Source: Pseudomonadales bacterium
GTDB lineage: Bacteria; Pseudomonadota; Gammaproteobacteria; Pseudomonadales; Azotimanducaceae
Reading direction: 5' to 3'
DNA length: 11,133 nt
NCBI GenBank assembly: GCA_022448765.1
Contig: JAKUTI010000073.1
Coordinates: 1 to 11,133, forward strand
Both the position numbers and the translations under genes were made by a program. How positions within the stretch are numbered: position 1 is the stretch's first letter; the number at the start of each line of letters is the position of its first letter. Below, one piece after another: positions 1 through 7,503 of this stretch. The notes beneath the pieces are model-generated. The model was not told where the DNA came from, did no database searches, and was given only the letters and a program-made list of their open reading frames with translations.

Positions 1-1681
1 ACCTCGACAACACCCCTCCCATCGGCACTCCCGGTAGATACGCACTCGAAACCGCTGCGTGATCGTCGCAAAGATCACTAGCCAGGTCCCAGCCTGCAAA
101 CAAACGCGGTTTGATGCGCACACCACTCGTTGCAAACGTCTCGCGTCGTTTCATGGCGTCGAACAGGGCGTCACGTGCGTTTTCCTCCGCCCAAACGCCG
201 ATCAACCCCCCAGGATTACGCATCCAGTGGGGCGCGTATGCATCGAGCGTCATTCGCTCTTCCAGCGTATCGTCCTGATTGGCATTGTGTCCCAAATAAT
301 CGTATTCCTCGGTAGCGCCGGGAGTACCATTATGGGTGTCGGTGCTGCCGATCAGCCCAAGCCGAAGCGGATTTACCCCTAGCCTGGCATATTCACGTAA
401 TCCTTCGATCAGCCCATAACGCGCAAAGTCGAGACGCGACTGACAGCCGACCCGCCCGAGAGCGCCACTACCAATGCCGTCCTCACAATCTTCAGGGCGC
501 GCTCCTTCCGCGGTGTAACGCACTTTCTCGAAGTTGCAGTACTCGTCTTCAGTACCGATCACGTTGAACATACGAGCCCGACACTCAGATTCTCCCTTCG
601 CCTGCATCATCTCGACCAAAGGCTCCATTCGTGCCTGCAACGCGGCGCGGTCGCGTTGTTCTTCTATCGACCGATCAGCGTAGGTCACCGTGAACAAACG
701 CCCTGACGATAAATTCGGATTGTGGGGAATGGTGATGGCTTCGCAGCCTGTATCGGTATCGTTGCACCTCCTTTCCAGTTTGCGCCACAACCCCTCGGCG
801 TCCGCTTCTTCCGCCCACGAAATCGGCAGTTCGGGTACCACTTCGTTGCGCAAGATCACGTTGCGATGCACCTTGGAAGCACCCGGCATCGCGCTGAACT
901 CCCAGGCATTAAACGTGGTGAAAGTGCAAGGCGCATTGTGGGCCGCGGCCGCCTCCTGGGTGCGCCGCCAAGCGGAACCCGCATAATGACGACACAACGC
1001 GCTGTCCGCCCCGCAGATGCCGTCCGTCTGCCTTTGCCCGCCCATTACGAACTTGTTCAGCAGAACGCCGCCCTCATCTTCCGGCATAAGCACCTCGCCA
1101 CGAAACTTGCGACAATCCATCGCGTCATACGCCGCAGACTCGGTATTCCGGCAGGCCTCGACCTCACCGATCCACTCAGCGTGATCGGTCACAGCAGCAA
1201 AGTCCAACATGCGATCGATTGTCGCAAAGCGAGTTGGTTTACCCGACGCGTCAAGCGGAGTCAGACCGATAGGCTCCCCTTTAGCAAATCGATAGGCATC
1301 GTCGGGCGTCTGGAATCCGCCCCGGTTGTACGCGTCCAGCGAAAAGCTTGTGTGTACATGCAAATCACCGAAAAACGCCGCACGCTCTTCAGAGAAACCG
1401 ACGCAGCGTTCGCTCCGTCGCTCAGCGCTGCCGGACGCCGGGCCACCCGGCGGCTGCCATTCCTTGTGTTCCCTCGAAAAAGCCTCCGCCTGAGCCTCCA
1501 GTTCCTTGGCGAACTGAGCAGTATTTAACGTTTGTTGAGGTGACGTTATGGCAGCGCCGCTGGGCCCATTTTTTGATGCTGGACGGGCGTTTATCGAATC
1601 CGAACAACTTGCAGCCGCAGAACAGATCACGAAAATCAGAAAGAGGACAATAAAAGATGTAGCCCGGCCTCGATTATTCAT
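1..1681 (-). CDS. DUF3604 family exported protein, probable lipoprotein (3' end cut by window edge)
   Basis: Open frame of 560 complete codons with no stop before the left edge. The start is ATG at 1681, with a strong AAGGAGGG at 1697-1690 and 8 nt spacing. Residues 10-25 are a hydrophobic signal segment ending in Ala-Ala-Ser-Cys (C26), a passable but not perfect lipobox, so the product is probably exported and perhaps lipid-anchored. The body matches the DUF3604 family as I know it: GDLHVHTSFSLDA (residues 105-117), TDHAEW (165-170) and STDTHNGTPG (446-455). The HxH, DH and DxH motifs resemble metal ligands of PHP-type phosphoesterases, which suggests a metal-dependent hydrolase, but no substrate is established. 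Thirteen further cysteines lie after C26, many in close pairs, as expected for a disulfide-bonded periplasmic protein. From family length I expect roughly 100 more residues beyond the edge. It lies 186 bp downstream of amt on the same strand; a role in nitrogen uptake is not shown. Confidence 0.88.
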   Translation of the reverse strand, partial: MNNRGRATSFIVLFLIFVICSAAASCSDSINARPASKNGPSGAAITSPQQTLNTAQFAKELEAQAEAFSREHKEWQPPGGPASGSAERRSERCVGFSEERAAFFGDLHVHTSFSLDAYNRGGFQTPDDAYRFAKGEPIGLTPLDASGKPTRFATIDRMLDFAAVTDHAEWIGEVEACRNTESAAYDAMDCRKFRGEVLMPEDEGGVLLNKFVMGGQRQTDGICGADSALCRHYAGSAWRRTQEAAAAHNAPCTFTTFNAWEFSAMPGASKVHRNVILRNEVVPELPISWAEEADAEGLWRKLERRCNDTDTGCEAITIPHNPNLSSGRLFTVTYADRSIEEQRDRAALQARMEPLVEMMQAKGESECRARMFNVIGTEDEYCNFEKVRYTAEGARPEDCEDGIGSGALGRVGCQSRLDFARYGLIEGLREYARLGVNPLRLGLIGSTDTHNGTPGATEEYDYLGHNANQDDTLEERMTLDAYAPHWMRNPGGLIGVWAEENARDALFDAMKRRETFATSGVRIKPRLFAGWDLASDLCDDHAAVSSAYLPGVPMGGVLSR

Positions 1682-1689
1682 CGCTATCG

Positions 1690-1697
1690 CCCTCCTT
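1690..1697 (-). promoter_or_regulatory. Ribosome binding site of the DUF3604 gene
   Basis: AAGGAGGG on the minus strand, 8 nt before the ATG at 1681. It fixes the start of the partial gene and supports the signal-peptide N-terminus. Confidence 0.8.
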
Positions 1698-1701
1698 CGC
1701 G

Positions 1702-1728
1702 GCGCGTTGCGCCTCGCAAACTTCGCGC
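1702..1728 (-). repeat. Imperfect GC-rich hairpin just upstream of the DUF3604 ribosome binding site
   Basis: On the plus strand GCGCG-TTGCG (1702-1711) and CGCAA (1715-1719) plus CGCGC (1724-1728) can pair around a CCT loop, with a 4-nt bulge (1720-1723). The structure ends 4 nt before the Shine-Dalgarno sequence. No T-run follows in the direction of transcription, so it does not look like an intrinsic terminator. It could be a leader structure affecting translation or mRNA stability, or chance in GC-rich DNA. Confidence 0.3.
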
Positions 1729-1867
1729 GTCTTTCAACGCACCAGACCTTCATCTTGAGTAACTTTCCCGAATTACGACCAGCAGACGGCGAGTAATGAC
1801 ACCCCCACAGTTCTTCCCTCAAGTTCGCCAGGGGAAAAGACTATGCATTTTTTTGACTTTCCCGCGT

Positions 1868-3175
1868 CTAAAGTACGTACCCACGTTCATTGTGCTCGGA
1901 AAGATCTAGCCCAAGAACCTCGTTGTCACTCGTGACTCGATTGGTCCCGACGAGCCGTCCGACCAGAAGAAGAATCGCCCAGGTGGCCACAGCCGTGTAG
2001 GCAATGACGGCAATTGCTCCCGTAAATTGAGTGAACAACTGACTGCCCATCGAAACAGTCTCTTGACCGGAAAAAATACCAAGCGTGTTACTCGCGAATA
2101 TCGCCGTCAGCATGATGCCGAGAAATCCACCCACTCCGTGGACCGGAAAAACATCGAGAGAGTCATCGATCTTTAACTTCTGTTTCATGATGTTGGTGGC
2201 ATAAAAACAGACCACGCCAGCGGCAATGCCAATCACCAACGCGCCAGCGGGTCCCACAAAGCCGGACGCCGGGGTGATCGTCCCTAAACCAGCGACCATG
2301 CCGGTTACTGCGCCGAGAGCACTCGGTTTCCCGTACTTGATCCACTCGACAGACATCCAGGTGAACGCTCCAGCCGCTGCCGAAATATGGGTCACGGCGA
2401 TCGCCATGGCGGCGTTACCGCCGGCGGTCAACGCGCTCCCACCATTGAATCCGAACCACCCGACCCACAGCATACCTGCCCCTGCCATGGTCAATGTCAT
2501 GTTGTGTGGTGGCATGGGTTGCGTCGGAAAGCCTTGCCGCGCTTTGAGCACCAACGCCGTCACAACGGCTGCCGTACCTGCCGTAATATGCACAACGCTA
2601 CCCCCGGCAAAGTCGAGAAATCCACGTTCGAATAGCCAGCCGGTTTCAGCCCAGACCCAGTGGGTGATCGGCGCGTACACAATAATTGACCAAAGCGCTG
2701 TAAACAGCAGCACCGAGACAAAGCGCATCCGTTCCGCAAAACCACCCACAATCAGTGCCGGGGTAATGATCGCGAAAGTCAATTGGAAGATCGCGAAGCT
2801 CGACTCGGGAATCGTGCCCCAAACCGCTTCTTCACCGACGCCAGCGAAAAGCCCTTTGGAGAGTCCACCAACGAAAGAATTGCCAACGTCAAAGGCAAGG
2901 CTATAGCCAATCAAGAGCCAAAGAATCGTCACCACACAGGTAATGGAGAAACATTGCATAAGCACACTAAGGACGTTACGCGAGCGAACCAAACCGCCAT
3001 AAAAAAGTGACAATCCAGGAATGGTCATGAACAGCACTAGTGCGGTTGACGTCAAGATCCAGGCGGTATCACCGGCATTGAGTTCGTCGGCGCTTGCACA
3101 AGTCACGCCGAGAAGCGCTGCAACCGTCGAAATGCGTTTCGCCCACCGAATCCATTGACTCACCTCAACACTCAT
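1868..3175 (-). CDS. amt: Ammonium transporter (Amt/AmtB family)
   Basis: Homotrimeric inner-membrane channel that takes up ammonium. The 435-residue product starts with a Sec signal peptide (hydrophobic 15-28, likely cleavage after Ala-Ser-Ala at 29), as in proteobacterial AmtB, followed by about 11 membrane segments. Conserved pore features are visible: FAIITPALIVGGFAER (134-149) with the outer gate Phe; Asp188 in LDFAGGSVVHITAG; the twin pore histidines H196 and H346 (VFPVHGVGG); and WFGFNGGSALTAGGN (240-254). The cytoplasmic tail ends in DNEVLGLDLSEHNERGY, the usual P-II-responsive tail. The ATG at 3175 is preferred because GGAGG (3186-3182) lies 6 nt before it; the in-frame TTG at 3181 directly abuts that Shine-Dalgarno. 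It follows glnK by 60 bp, the standard pairing in which uridylylation-sensitive GlnK plugs Amt under nitrogen excess. No clear terminator follows the TAG stop. Confidence 0.97.
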   Translation of the reverse strand: MSVEVSQWIRWAKRISTVAALLGVTCASADELNAGDTAWILTSTALVLFMTIPGLSLFYGGLVRSRNVLSVLMQCFSITCVVTILWLLIGYSLAFDVGNSFVGGLSKGLFAGVGEEAVWGTIPESSFAIFQLTFAIITPALIVGGFAERMRFVSVLLFTALWSIIVYAPITHWVWAETGWLFERGFLDFAGGSVVHITAGTAAVVTALVLKARQGFPTQPMPPHNMTLTMAGAGMLWVGWFGFNGGSALTAGGNAAMAIAVTHISAAAGAFTWMSVEWIKYGKPSALGAVTGMVAGLGTITPASGFVGPAGALVIGIAAGVVCFYATNIMKQKLKIDDSLDVFPVHGVGGFLGIMLTAIFASNTLGIFSGQETVSMGSQLFTQFTGAIAVIAYTAVATWAILLLVGRLVGTNRVTSDNEVLGLDLSEHNERGYVL

Positions 3176-3181
3176 TCGCAA

Positions 3182-3186
3182 CCTCC
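3182..3186 (-). promoter_or_regulatory. Ribosome binding site that sets the amt start
   Basis: GGAGG on the minus strand, 6 nt before ATG 3175 and 0 nt before the in-frame TTG at 3181. The spacing decides in favour of the ATG. Confidence 0.75.
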
Positions 3187-3235
3187 GATTTTCGGTTCTG
3201 ACAAGGCTCTTTGTTCTTATCCATACGCGACCAGT

Positions 3236-3574
3236 TCAAACGGCATCGACGCCCGTTTCGCCCGTGCGTATGCGAACGACTTCTTCTAGATCGAATACAA
3301 ACATTTTCCCATCCCCAACTTTTCCTGTATTAGCCGTTCGACTGATCGCCTCAAGACACTGCTCCTTCAAATCATCGCCAACGGCAACTTCTATTTTTAT
3401 TTTAGGCAGGAAATCCACGACATACTCCGCCCCGCGATACAGTTCTGTGTGCCCTTTCTGACGACCAAAGCCCTTGACTTCGGTGACCGTCATTCCGGTC
3501 ACGCCAATTTCCGACAGTGCCTCGCGCACTTCATCGAGTTTGAACGGTTTGATGATCGCGGAAATAAATTTCAT
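3236..3574 (-). CDS. glnK: P-II nitrogen regulatory protein (GlnK/GlnB family)
   Basis: Small cytoplasmic trimeric sensor that binds ATP/ADP and 2-oxoglutarate and controls Amt and, in many proteobacteria, glutamine synthetase adenylylation and NtrB. The 112-residue length is exactly typical. The N-terminus MKFISAIIKPFKLDEVREAL is canonical. The T-loop contains the first P-II signature around YRGAEY, with the uridylylation tyrosine at Y51. The second signature TGKVGDGKMFVFDLEEV is followed by the conserved RIRTGE near the C-terminus. AAGGAG at 3590-3585 lies 10 nt before the ATG at 3574. In sequence it resembles GlnB as much as GlnK; the glnK name rests on its place directly upstream of amt. 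A 156-bp gap separates it from ureG, the largest within the urt-ure-glnK-amt block, so it may have its own promoter. Confidence 0.96.
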   Translation of the reverse strand: MKFISAIIKPFKLDEVREALSEIGVTGMTVTEVKGFGRQKGHTELYRGAEYVVDFLPKIKIEVAVGDDLKEQCLEAISRTANTGKVGDGKMFVFDLEEVVRIRTGETGVDAV

Positions 3575-3615
3575 CGATTCAATTCTCCTTTGTGGTGCAT
3601 AGAGTCGAGGGCCAT
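3571..3615 (-). CDS. Candidate 14-codon leader ORF coupled to glnK
   Basis: ATG at 3615 with AGGAG at 3628-3624 (8 nt spacing) opens a 14-residue frame, MALDSMHHKGELNR. Its TGA stop (3573-3571) overlaps the glnK ATG (3574-3572) as ATGA, the geometry of translational coupling. It could be a leader that modulates glnK translation, or chance in a purine-rich leader. The peptide matches no family I know. The ribosome binding site of glnK itself lies inside this frame. Confidence 0.25.
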   Translation of the reverse strand: MALDSMHHKGELNR

Positions 3616-3730
3616 AACAATCTCTCCTCGCCACGTTCTCCTCGAAACATCTTGAACATATTAGCCATCGGCATCAACGGCTCCCTCAACTGGACCCCGT
3701 TGTAAATACCTAAATCGCTTCCCCGAGGGT

Positions 3731-4348
3731 TCACTCTGCATTATCCGTGAGCACTCCCTCATCGACGACGAAGCCAATGACTTCGTCGAGTCCCTGTCCC
3801 GTTAAAAGATTGGTGAAAACGAAAGGAGCAGCGCCACGCATCTTTCGCGCATCGTGTTCCATCACCTCGAGCGACGCGCCCACATGTGGCGCGAGGTCGG
3901 TCTTATTAATGATCAGCAGGTCTGAACGCGTAATCGCTGGTCCCCCCTTTCTAGGTACCTTTTCGCCCGCCGCCACGTCTATGACATAAATCGTCATGTC
4001 TACAAGCTCGGGGCTGAATGTCGCACTTAGGTTGTCGCCACCACTTTCCAGAATCACAACGTCGAGCTCGGGAAACCGTGTCGTAAGATTTTCGATAGCG
4101 ACCATGTTCATCGACGCGTCTTCACGAATGGCGGTGTGCGGACAGCCGCCCGTTTCGACCCCAACGATCCGGTCTTCTGAAAGCGCTTGAGACCGGACTA
4201 GTATCTGAGCATCTTCCTGAGTGTAGATGTCGTTGGTGACGACGGCTATTTCATAGTCTCCACGCATCCGTTTGCACAACGCGTCCACTAGCGTTGTTTT
4301 TCCTGCTCCCACCGGTCCACCAATCCCAACTCTCAACGCCGGTTTCAT
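3731..4348 (-). CDS. ureG: Urease accessory GTPase UreG
   Basis: SIMIBI-class GTPase that drives nickel delivery to apo-urease in complex with UreD and UreF. The product is 205 residues, the usual size. The Walker A loop is GPVGAGKT (11-18). The Cys-Pro-His nickel-site motif (C69, H71) sits in GVETGGCPHTAIREDAS. ESGGDNLSATFSPEL (101-115) is the conserved switch region, and NKTDLAPHVG (148-157) gives guanine specificity. The start MKPALRVGIGG matches the family and lies 10 bp after the ureF stop; its Shine-Dalgarno is weak (GAAGAAAAG), so translation is probably coupled to ureF. A longer frame exists back to 4408, but its extra residues are out-of-frame ureF sequence. It is the last gene of the urease cluster. 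Confidence 0.97.
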   Translation of the reverse strand: MKPALRVGIGGPVGAGKTTLVDALCKRMRGDYEIAVVTNDIYTQEDAQILVRSQALSEDRIVGVETGGCPHTAIREDASMNMVAIENLTTRFPELDVVILESGGDNLSATFSPELVDMTIYVIDVAAGEKVPRKGGPAITRSDLLIINKTDLAPHVGASLEVMEHDARKMRGAAPFVFTNLLTGQGLDEVIGFVVDEGVLTDNAE

Positions 4349-4358
4349 CGTCTTTTCT

Positions 4359-5015
4359 TCACGATCGAAACACCCGTGAATACTGTGTTTCATGCCACAT
4401 GCTAGCAAGCGTTAAACCCGGCGCGCTGTTGCCAATGTCGTCGTCCGAGCACACAAGCGCGCTCTCAACAGCGATTGGGATCTGTTCAATAAGATCCCGC
4501 AGCACGCGCTGACCCTCCGTGTGCCCAAGAGGAATCAATTTTGTGGCACTTAGCACCTGATTCTCACACCACGTCCATGCGTATCCACTCAATGCGTCCA
4601 TTCCAACAACCCCTAGATTAGCAGCGAAGACAGAAAATGCGGTCACGTACCCGGGCTGCCAATTGGGAATTGGTTGACCCAACTCTTTAGCCAATCGCAC
4701 GAGTGCTAACCCCATGGCTTCTTCCTCATCCCGCATCTCGCTCGTCTCTCGATAGGACCGACAAACATCATCCCAAGATCGAAGGCCGGCCAGATCCCGG
4801 GCATTCCAACACCGATGCGCTCGGTAGATGATCGGCAAATCGATGTAGGCAACGGAGTGGTGAAGGAGCTCGGATATCCACTTCGCCGCGTCAGTTCGAT
4901 CACGAATCCACTTACGTTGAACCGCCTGCTCCAGACCCTGGGAATAGTGGTAGGCCCCAATGGGGAGCGCTGGGCTAATCAGCTGCCATAGCTTAGCCTG
5001 GTTATGCAGGGGCAT
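4359..5015 (-). CDS. ureF: Urease accessory protein UreF
   Basis: All-helical chaperone bridging UreD and UreG in the urease activation complex; it is thought to act as a fidelity checkpoint on UreG. The product is 218 residues, close to the family norm. The N-terminal signature LWQLISPALPIGAYHYSQGL (9-28) and the C-terminal HETQYSRVFRS are both characteristic. The helical middle is fairly divergent, as is usual for UreF. The ATG at 5015 lies inside the end of ureE (14-bp overlap), which implies translational coupling. Confidence 0.95.
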   Translation of the reverse strand: MPLHNQAKLWQLISPALPIGAYHYSQGLEQAVQRKWIRDRTDAAKWISELLHHSVAYIDLPIIYRAHRCWNARDLAGLRSWDDVCRSYRETSEMRDEEEAMGLALVRLAKELGQPIPNWQPGYVTAFSVFAANLGVVGMDALSGYAWTWCENQVLSATKLIPLGHTEGQRVLRDLIEQIPIAVESALVCSDDDIGNSAPGLTLASMWHETQYSRVFRS

Positions 5016-5460
5016 GAGAGTGTGAGTGAGAATTGTACGCGCCCGTTTCTGGCTCGAAGGGTGCCCGCTCCTCTTCAGGCTCTAGTCCGAGCTCTCGCAA
5101 CATCCCGTCCAACACATGATCTTGCAGATAGCGGATCCATCCCGAACCTATCTGCACCGAAACATGGCGATTACCCAGGTGATAGGCGGCTTTCGCCAAG
5201 GCTTGAGGGTCGTGACTGGCAACCGTCGACACCCTCTCACATGCGGCGACAACGTGAACAATACCCCCCGCTTCAGATACTAAACGATCGCCTCCACGCA
5301 TGACCGTTCCTCTCGGCAAGTTGATCGTTATCTCGCCGCCCGACTGAGTGTCCGCCCGCTGCCGCGTCTTCTGTCGGCGTTGAAATGAGAGCACGATCCT
5401 TCCAAAGGAACCGGAATCCGCGGTTCGACTTGTTCGGTCACACCTCGTGTATATCTCCAA
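5002..5460 (-). CDS. ureE: Urease nickel metallochaperone UreE
   Basis: Dimeric nickel carrier that supplies Ni(II) to UreG and the apo-urease complex. The 152-residue product has an N-terminal barrel domain ending in LPRGTVMRGGDRL (48-60). A ferredoxin-like metal domain follows, with AKAAYHLGNRHVSVQI (89-104) and YLQDHVLDGMLRELGLE (111-127). H99 corresponds to the interfacial nickel ligand H96 of the Klebsiella protein. The C-terminal tail is short, with only HSHSH (145-149), not the long poly-His tail of Klebsiella, so it probably stores little extra nickel. No ATG fits. TTG at 5460 is preferred because AAGGGAG (5478-5472) lies 11 nt upstream and the product then begins like other UreE proteins. 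The frame could instead start at TTG 5481, which would overlap the ureC stop. Confidence 0.92.
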   Translation of the reverse strand: MEIYTRCDRTSRTADSGSFGRIVLSFQRRQKTRQRADTQSGGEITINLPRGTVMRGGDRLVSEAGGIVHVVAACERVSTVASHDPQALAKAAYHLGNRHVSVQIGSGWIRYLQDHVLDGMLRELGLEPEEERAPFEPETGAYNSHSHSHAPA

Positions 5461-5471
5461 GGTCTTCGCGT

Positions 5472-5478
5472 CTCCCTT
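5472..5478 (-). promoter_or_regulatory. Ribosome binding site supporting a TTG start for ureE
   Basis: AAGGGAG on the minus strand, beginning in the last base of the ureC stop and lying 11 nt before TTG 5460. It falls after the alternative TTG at 5481 and so cannot serve that codon. Confidence 0.55.
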
Positions 5479-7181
5479 CAAAAGAGAAAGAATCTTTGCG
5501 CCAACGGTAGTTCCGTCGCCGGTTCACATGTCAGTCGTTCGCCATCGGCTCGGACTTCGTACGTCTCGGGGTCAACCTCGATTTCTGGAGTCCAGTCATT
5601 TAACACCATGTCGGCTTTGCCGATATCGCGGGTGCCTTTAACCGGCACAACTTCTTTCGCTAGCCCAAGACGCTCCGCTACCCCAGCTTCGCTTCCTGCA
5701 CGCGATACAAAAGAAACCGACGTTGCCCCTAGTGCGCCGCCAAAAGCTCCAAACATGGGTCGATAGTGGACGGGTTGTGGGGTTGGAATAGACGCGTTTG
5801 GATCCCCCATGGGAGCCGCGACGATCATGCCGCCTTTTATGATCAAAGCCGGTTTAGCGCCAAAAAAACGAGGTTCCCATAGCACCAAGTCGGCAAATTT
5901 TCCCGCCTCAACCGAACCGACCTGTTCAGCAATCCCGTGAGCAATAGCAGGATTGATGGTGTATTTAGCGATGTACCGCTTAGCTCGAAAATTGTCATGT
6001 CGGTCGTTGTCCTCGGCAAGGCAACCCCTTTGCACTTTCATTTTGTGGGCAGTCTGCCAGGTTCTGCAGATCACCTCTCCGACTCTGCCCATTGCCTGAG
6101 AGTCAGACGCGATCATCGAAAACGCACCGAGATCGTGCAGGATGTCTTCGGCCGCGATCGTCTCGCGCCGGATACGCGATTCCGCGAAAGCTACGTCTTC
6201 CGGGATGCTCGGATCAAGATGGTGGCAGACCATGAGCATATCGAGGTGTTCGTCGACCGTGTTAGCGGTATACGGACGCGTCGGATTCGTTGAGGATGGC
6301 AGTACGTTAGGCAAACCGCATGCCTTGATGATATCCGGGGCATGGCCCCCACCAGCACCTTCCGTATGAAAAGTATGGATCGACCTTCCGCGAAAAGCTG
6401 CGAGGGTGTCTTCGACAAATCCTGATTCGTTGAGTGTGTCGGTGTGGATAGCAACTTGTACGTCGGCTGCTTCAGCAACATTAAGGCAATTGTCGATAGC
6501 AGCCGGCGTCGTGCCCCAATCCTCGTGAAGCTTTAGACCCATGGCACCTGCCCGAACCTGCTCCTCCAATGCGGCCGGGAGGCTCGCATTCCCCTTGCCC
6601 ATGTACCCAATATTCATCGGCAAGCCGTCAGCCGCTTGGAGCATTTTCCCGATGTGCCATGGACCCGGAGTGCAGGTGGTGGCATTGGTTCCGGTGGCTG
6701 GGCCTGTCCCGCCTCCAAGCATCGTTGTAATGCCTGACATCAGCGCTTCTTCTATCTGTTGAGGACAGATGAAGTGGATGTGCGCATCGATACCCCCCGC
6801 CGTGAGTATCTTACCTTCCCCCGCAATCGCTTCCGTGCCGGGACCGATAACGATGTCGACGCCCTCTTGGGTGTCGGGATTTCCCGCCTTACCGATAGCA
6901 GCAATCCGCCCGTTTTTTATGCCCACATCGGCTTTAACGATCCCCCAATAATCCAGAATGAGCGCGTTGGTAATTACCGTATCCACCGTCTCGTCCGATG
7001 GTTTTTGGCTTTGACCCATGCCGTCACGAATCACCTTACCACCACCAAATTTCACCTCATCGCCATACACCGCATAGTCTTTCTCAACCTCAATCATTAG
7101 ATCCGTGTCGGCGAGGCGCACCCGATCGCCCGTGGTCGGTCCATACATCTCAGCATATGCCCGCCGATTGAGTGTGCTCAT
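5478..7181 (-). CDS. ureC: Urease alpha (catalytic) subunit
   Basis: Nickel metalloenzyme subunit that hydrolyses urea to ammonia and carbamate in the cytoplasm. The full length of 567 residues aligns without numbering shift to the Klebsiella enzyme. All catalytic positions are present: nickel ligands H134 and H136 (GGIDAHIHFICPQQ), the carbamylated bridging K217 in GAMGLKLHEDWG, H219, H246 (VAIHTDTLNE), H272 (HTFHTEGAGGGH), the mobile-flap C319 and H320 (MVCHHLD), and D360 (MIASDSQAMGR). The N-terminus MSTLNRRAYAEMYGPTTGDR is canonical and the product ends in the typical AQRFFLF. The ATG overlaps the ureB stop as ATGA. No missing residues or frame breaks, so an active enzyme is expected. Confidence 0.99.
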   Translation of the reverse strand: MSTLNRRAYAEMYGPTTGDRVRLADTDLMIEVEKDYAVYGDEVKFGGGKVIRDGMGQSQKPSDETVDTVITNALILDYWGIVKADVGIKNGRIAAIGKAGNPDTQEGVDIVIGPGTEAIAGEGKILTAGGIDAHIHFICPQQIEEALMSGITTMLGGGTGPATGTNATTCTPGPWHIGKMLQAADGLPMNIGYMGKGNASLPAALEEQVRAGAMGLKLHEDWGTTPAAIDNCLNVAEAADVQVAIHTDTLNESGFVEDTLAAFRGRSIHTFHTEGAGGGHAPDIIKACGLPNVLPSSTNPTRPYTANTVDEHLDMLMVCHHLDPSIPEDVAFAESRIRRETIAAEDILHDLGAFSMIASDSQAMGRVGEVICRTWQTAHKMKVQRGCLAEDNDRHDNFRAKRYIAKYTINPAIAHGIAEQVGSVEAGKFADLVLWEPRFFGAKPALIIKGGMIVAAPMGDPNASIPTPQPVHYRPMFGAFGGALGATSVSFVSRAGSEAGVAERLGLAKEVVPVKGTRDIGKADMVLNDWTPEIEVDPETYEVRADGERLTCEPATELPLAQRFFLF

Positions 7182-7495
7182 TCCGTGTCCTCCAGCTGAC
7201 CCATCACTTTGGCATTGAAGCCAAATATGTGACGTGTACCTGCAAATTCAACTAGCTGGATCTCCCGCTCTTGACCAGGCTCGAAACGCACAGCGGTTCC
7301 AGCTGGGATATCGAGGTGAAAGCCTCGCGTGGCTTCTCTATCAAACGTTAACGCACGGTTCGTCTCGTAAAAGTGAAAGTGGGATCCAACTTGAATGGGT
7401 CGATCGCCGGTATTTGAAACCATCATTCCGAAAGAACGTCGACCCTCGTTTAGCTTCAGGTCGTCGTCATCGATCAGGTACTCTCCTGGATTCAT
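7178..7495 (-). CDS. ureB: Urease beta subunit
   Basis: Non-catalytic structural subunit that assembles with UreA and UreC into the (alpha-beta-gamma)3 enzyme. The 105-residue product has the family signature NTGDRPIQVGSHFHFYETN (28-46), then GFHLDIPAGTAVRFEPGQ (58-75) and the IFGFNAKVMG end (90-99). It is the normal bacterial length, not the UreA-UreB fusion of Helicobacter. The ATG follows ureA by 8 bp with AGGA a few bases upstream, and its stop overlaps the ureC start. Confidence 0.98.
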   Translation of the reverse strand: MNPGEYLIDDDDLKLNEGRRSFGMMVSNTGDRPIQVGSHFHFYETNRALTFDREATRGFHLDIPAGTAVRFEPGQEREIQLVEFAGTRHIFGFNAKVMGQLEDTE

Positions 7496-7503
7496 CGTTT
7501 TTC

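Noticed and set aside
722..1528. 268-codon plus-strand open frame
   Set aside because: It lies antisense to the DUF3604 gene, whose minus-strand frame has family motifs, a signal peptide and a strong ribosome binding site. The plus-strand product looks like nothing I recognise and is rich in Arg and Pro, as shadow frames are.
1832..1863. Inverted repeat GGGAAAAG / CTTTCCC after amt as a terminator
   Set aside because: The stem is short and bulged, the loop is about 17 nt, and no T-run follows on the minus strand, so it does not qualify as an intrinsic terminator.
2226..2906. 226-codon plus-strand open frame
   Set aside because: Antisense shadow of amt; the Pro/Ala/Thr-rich product mirrors hydrophobic codons of the channel.
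3236..3634. Longer P-II frame starting at GTG 3634 with 20 extra residues
   Set aside because: P-II proteins begin at the MKF-type N-terminus, which has its own ribosome binding site; the extension has no family counterpart.
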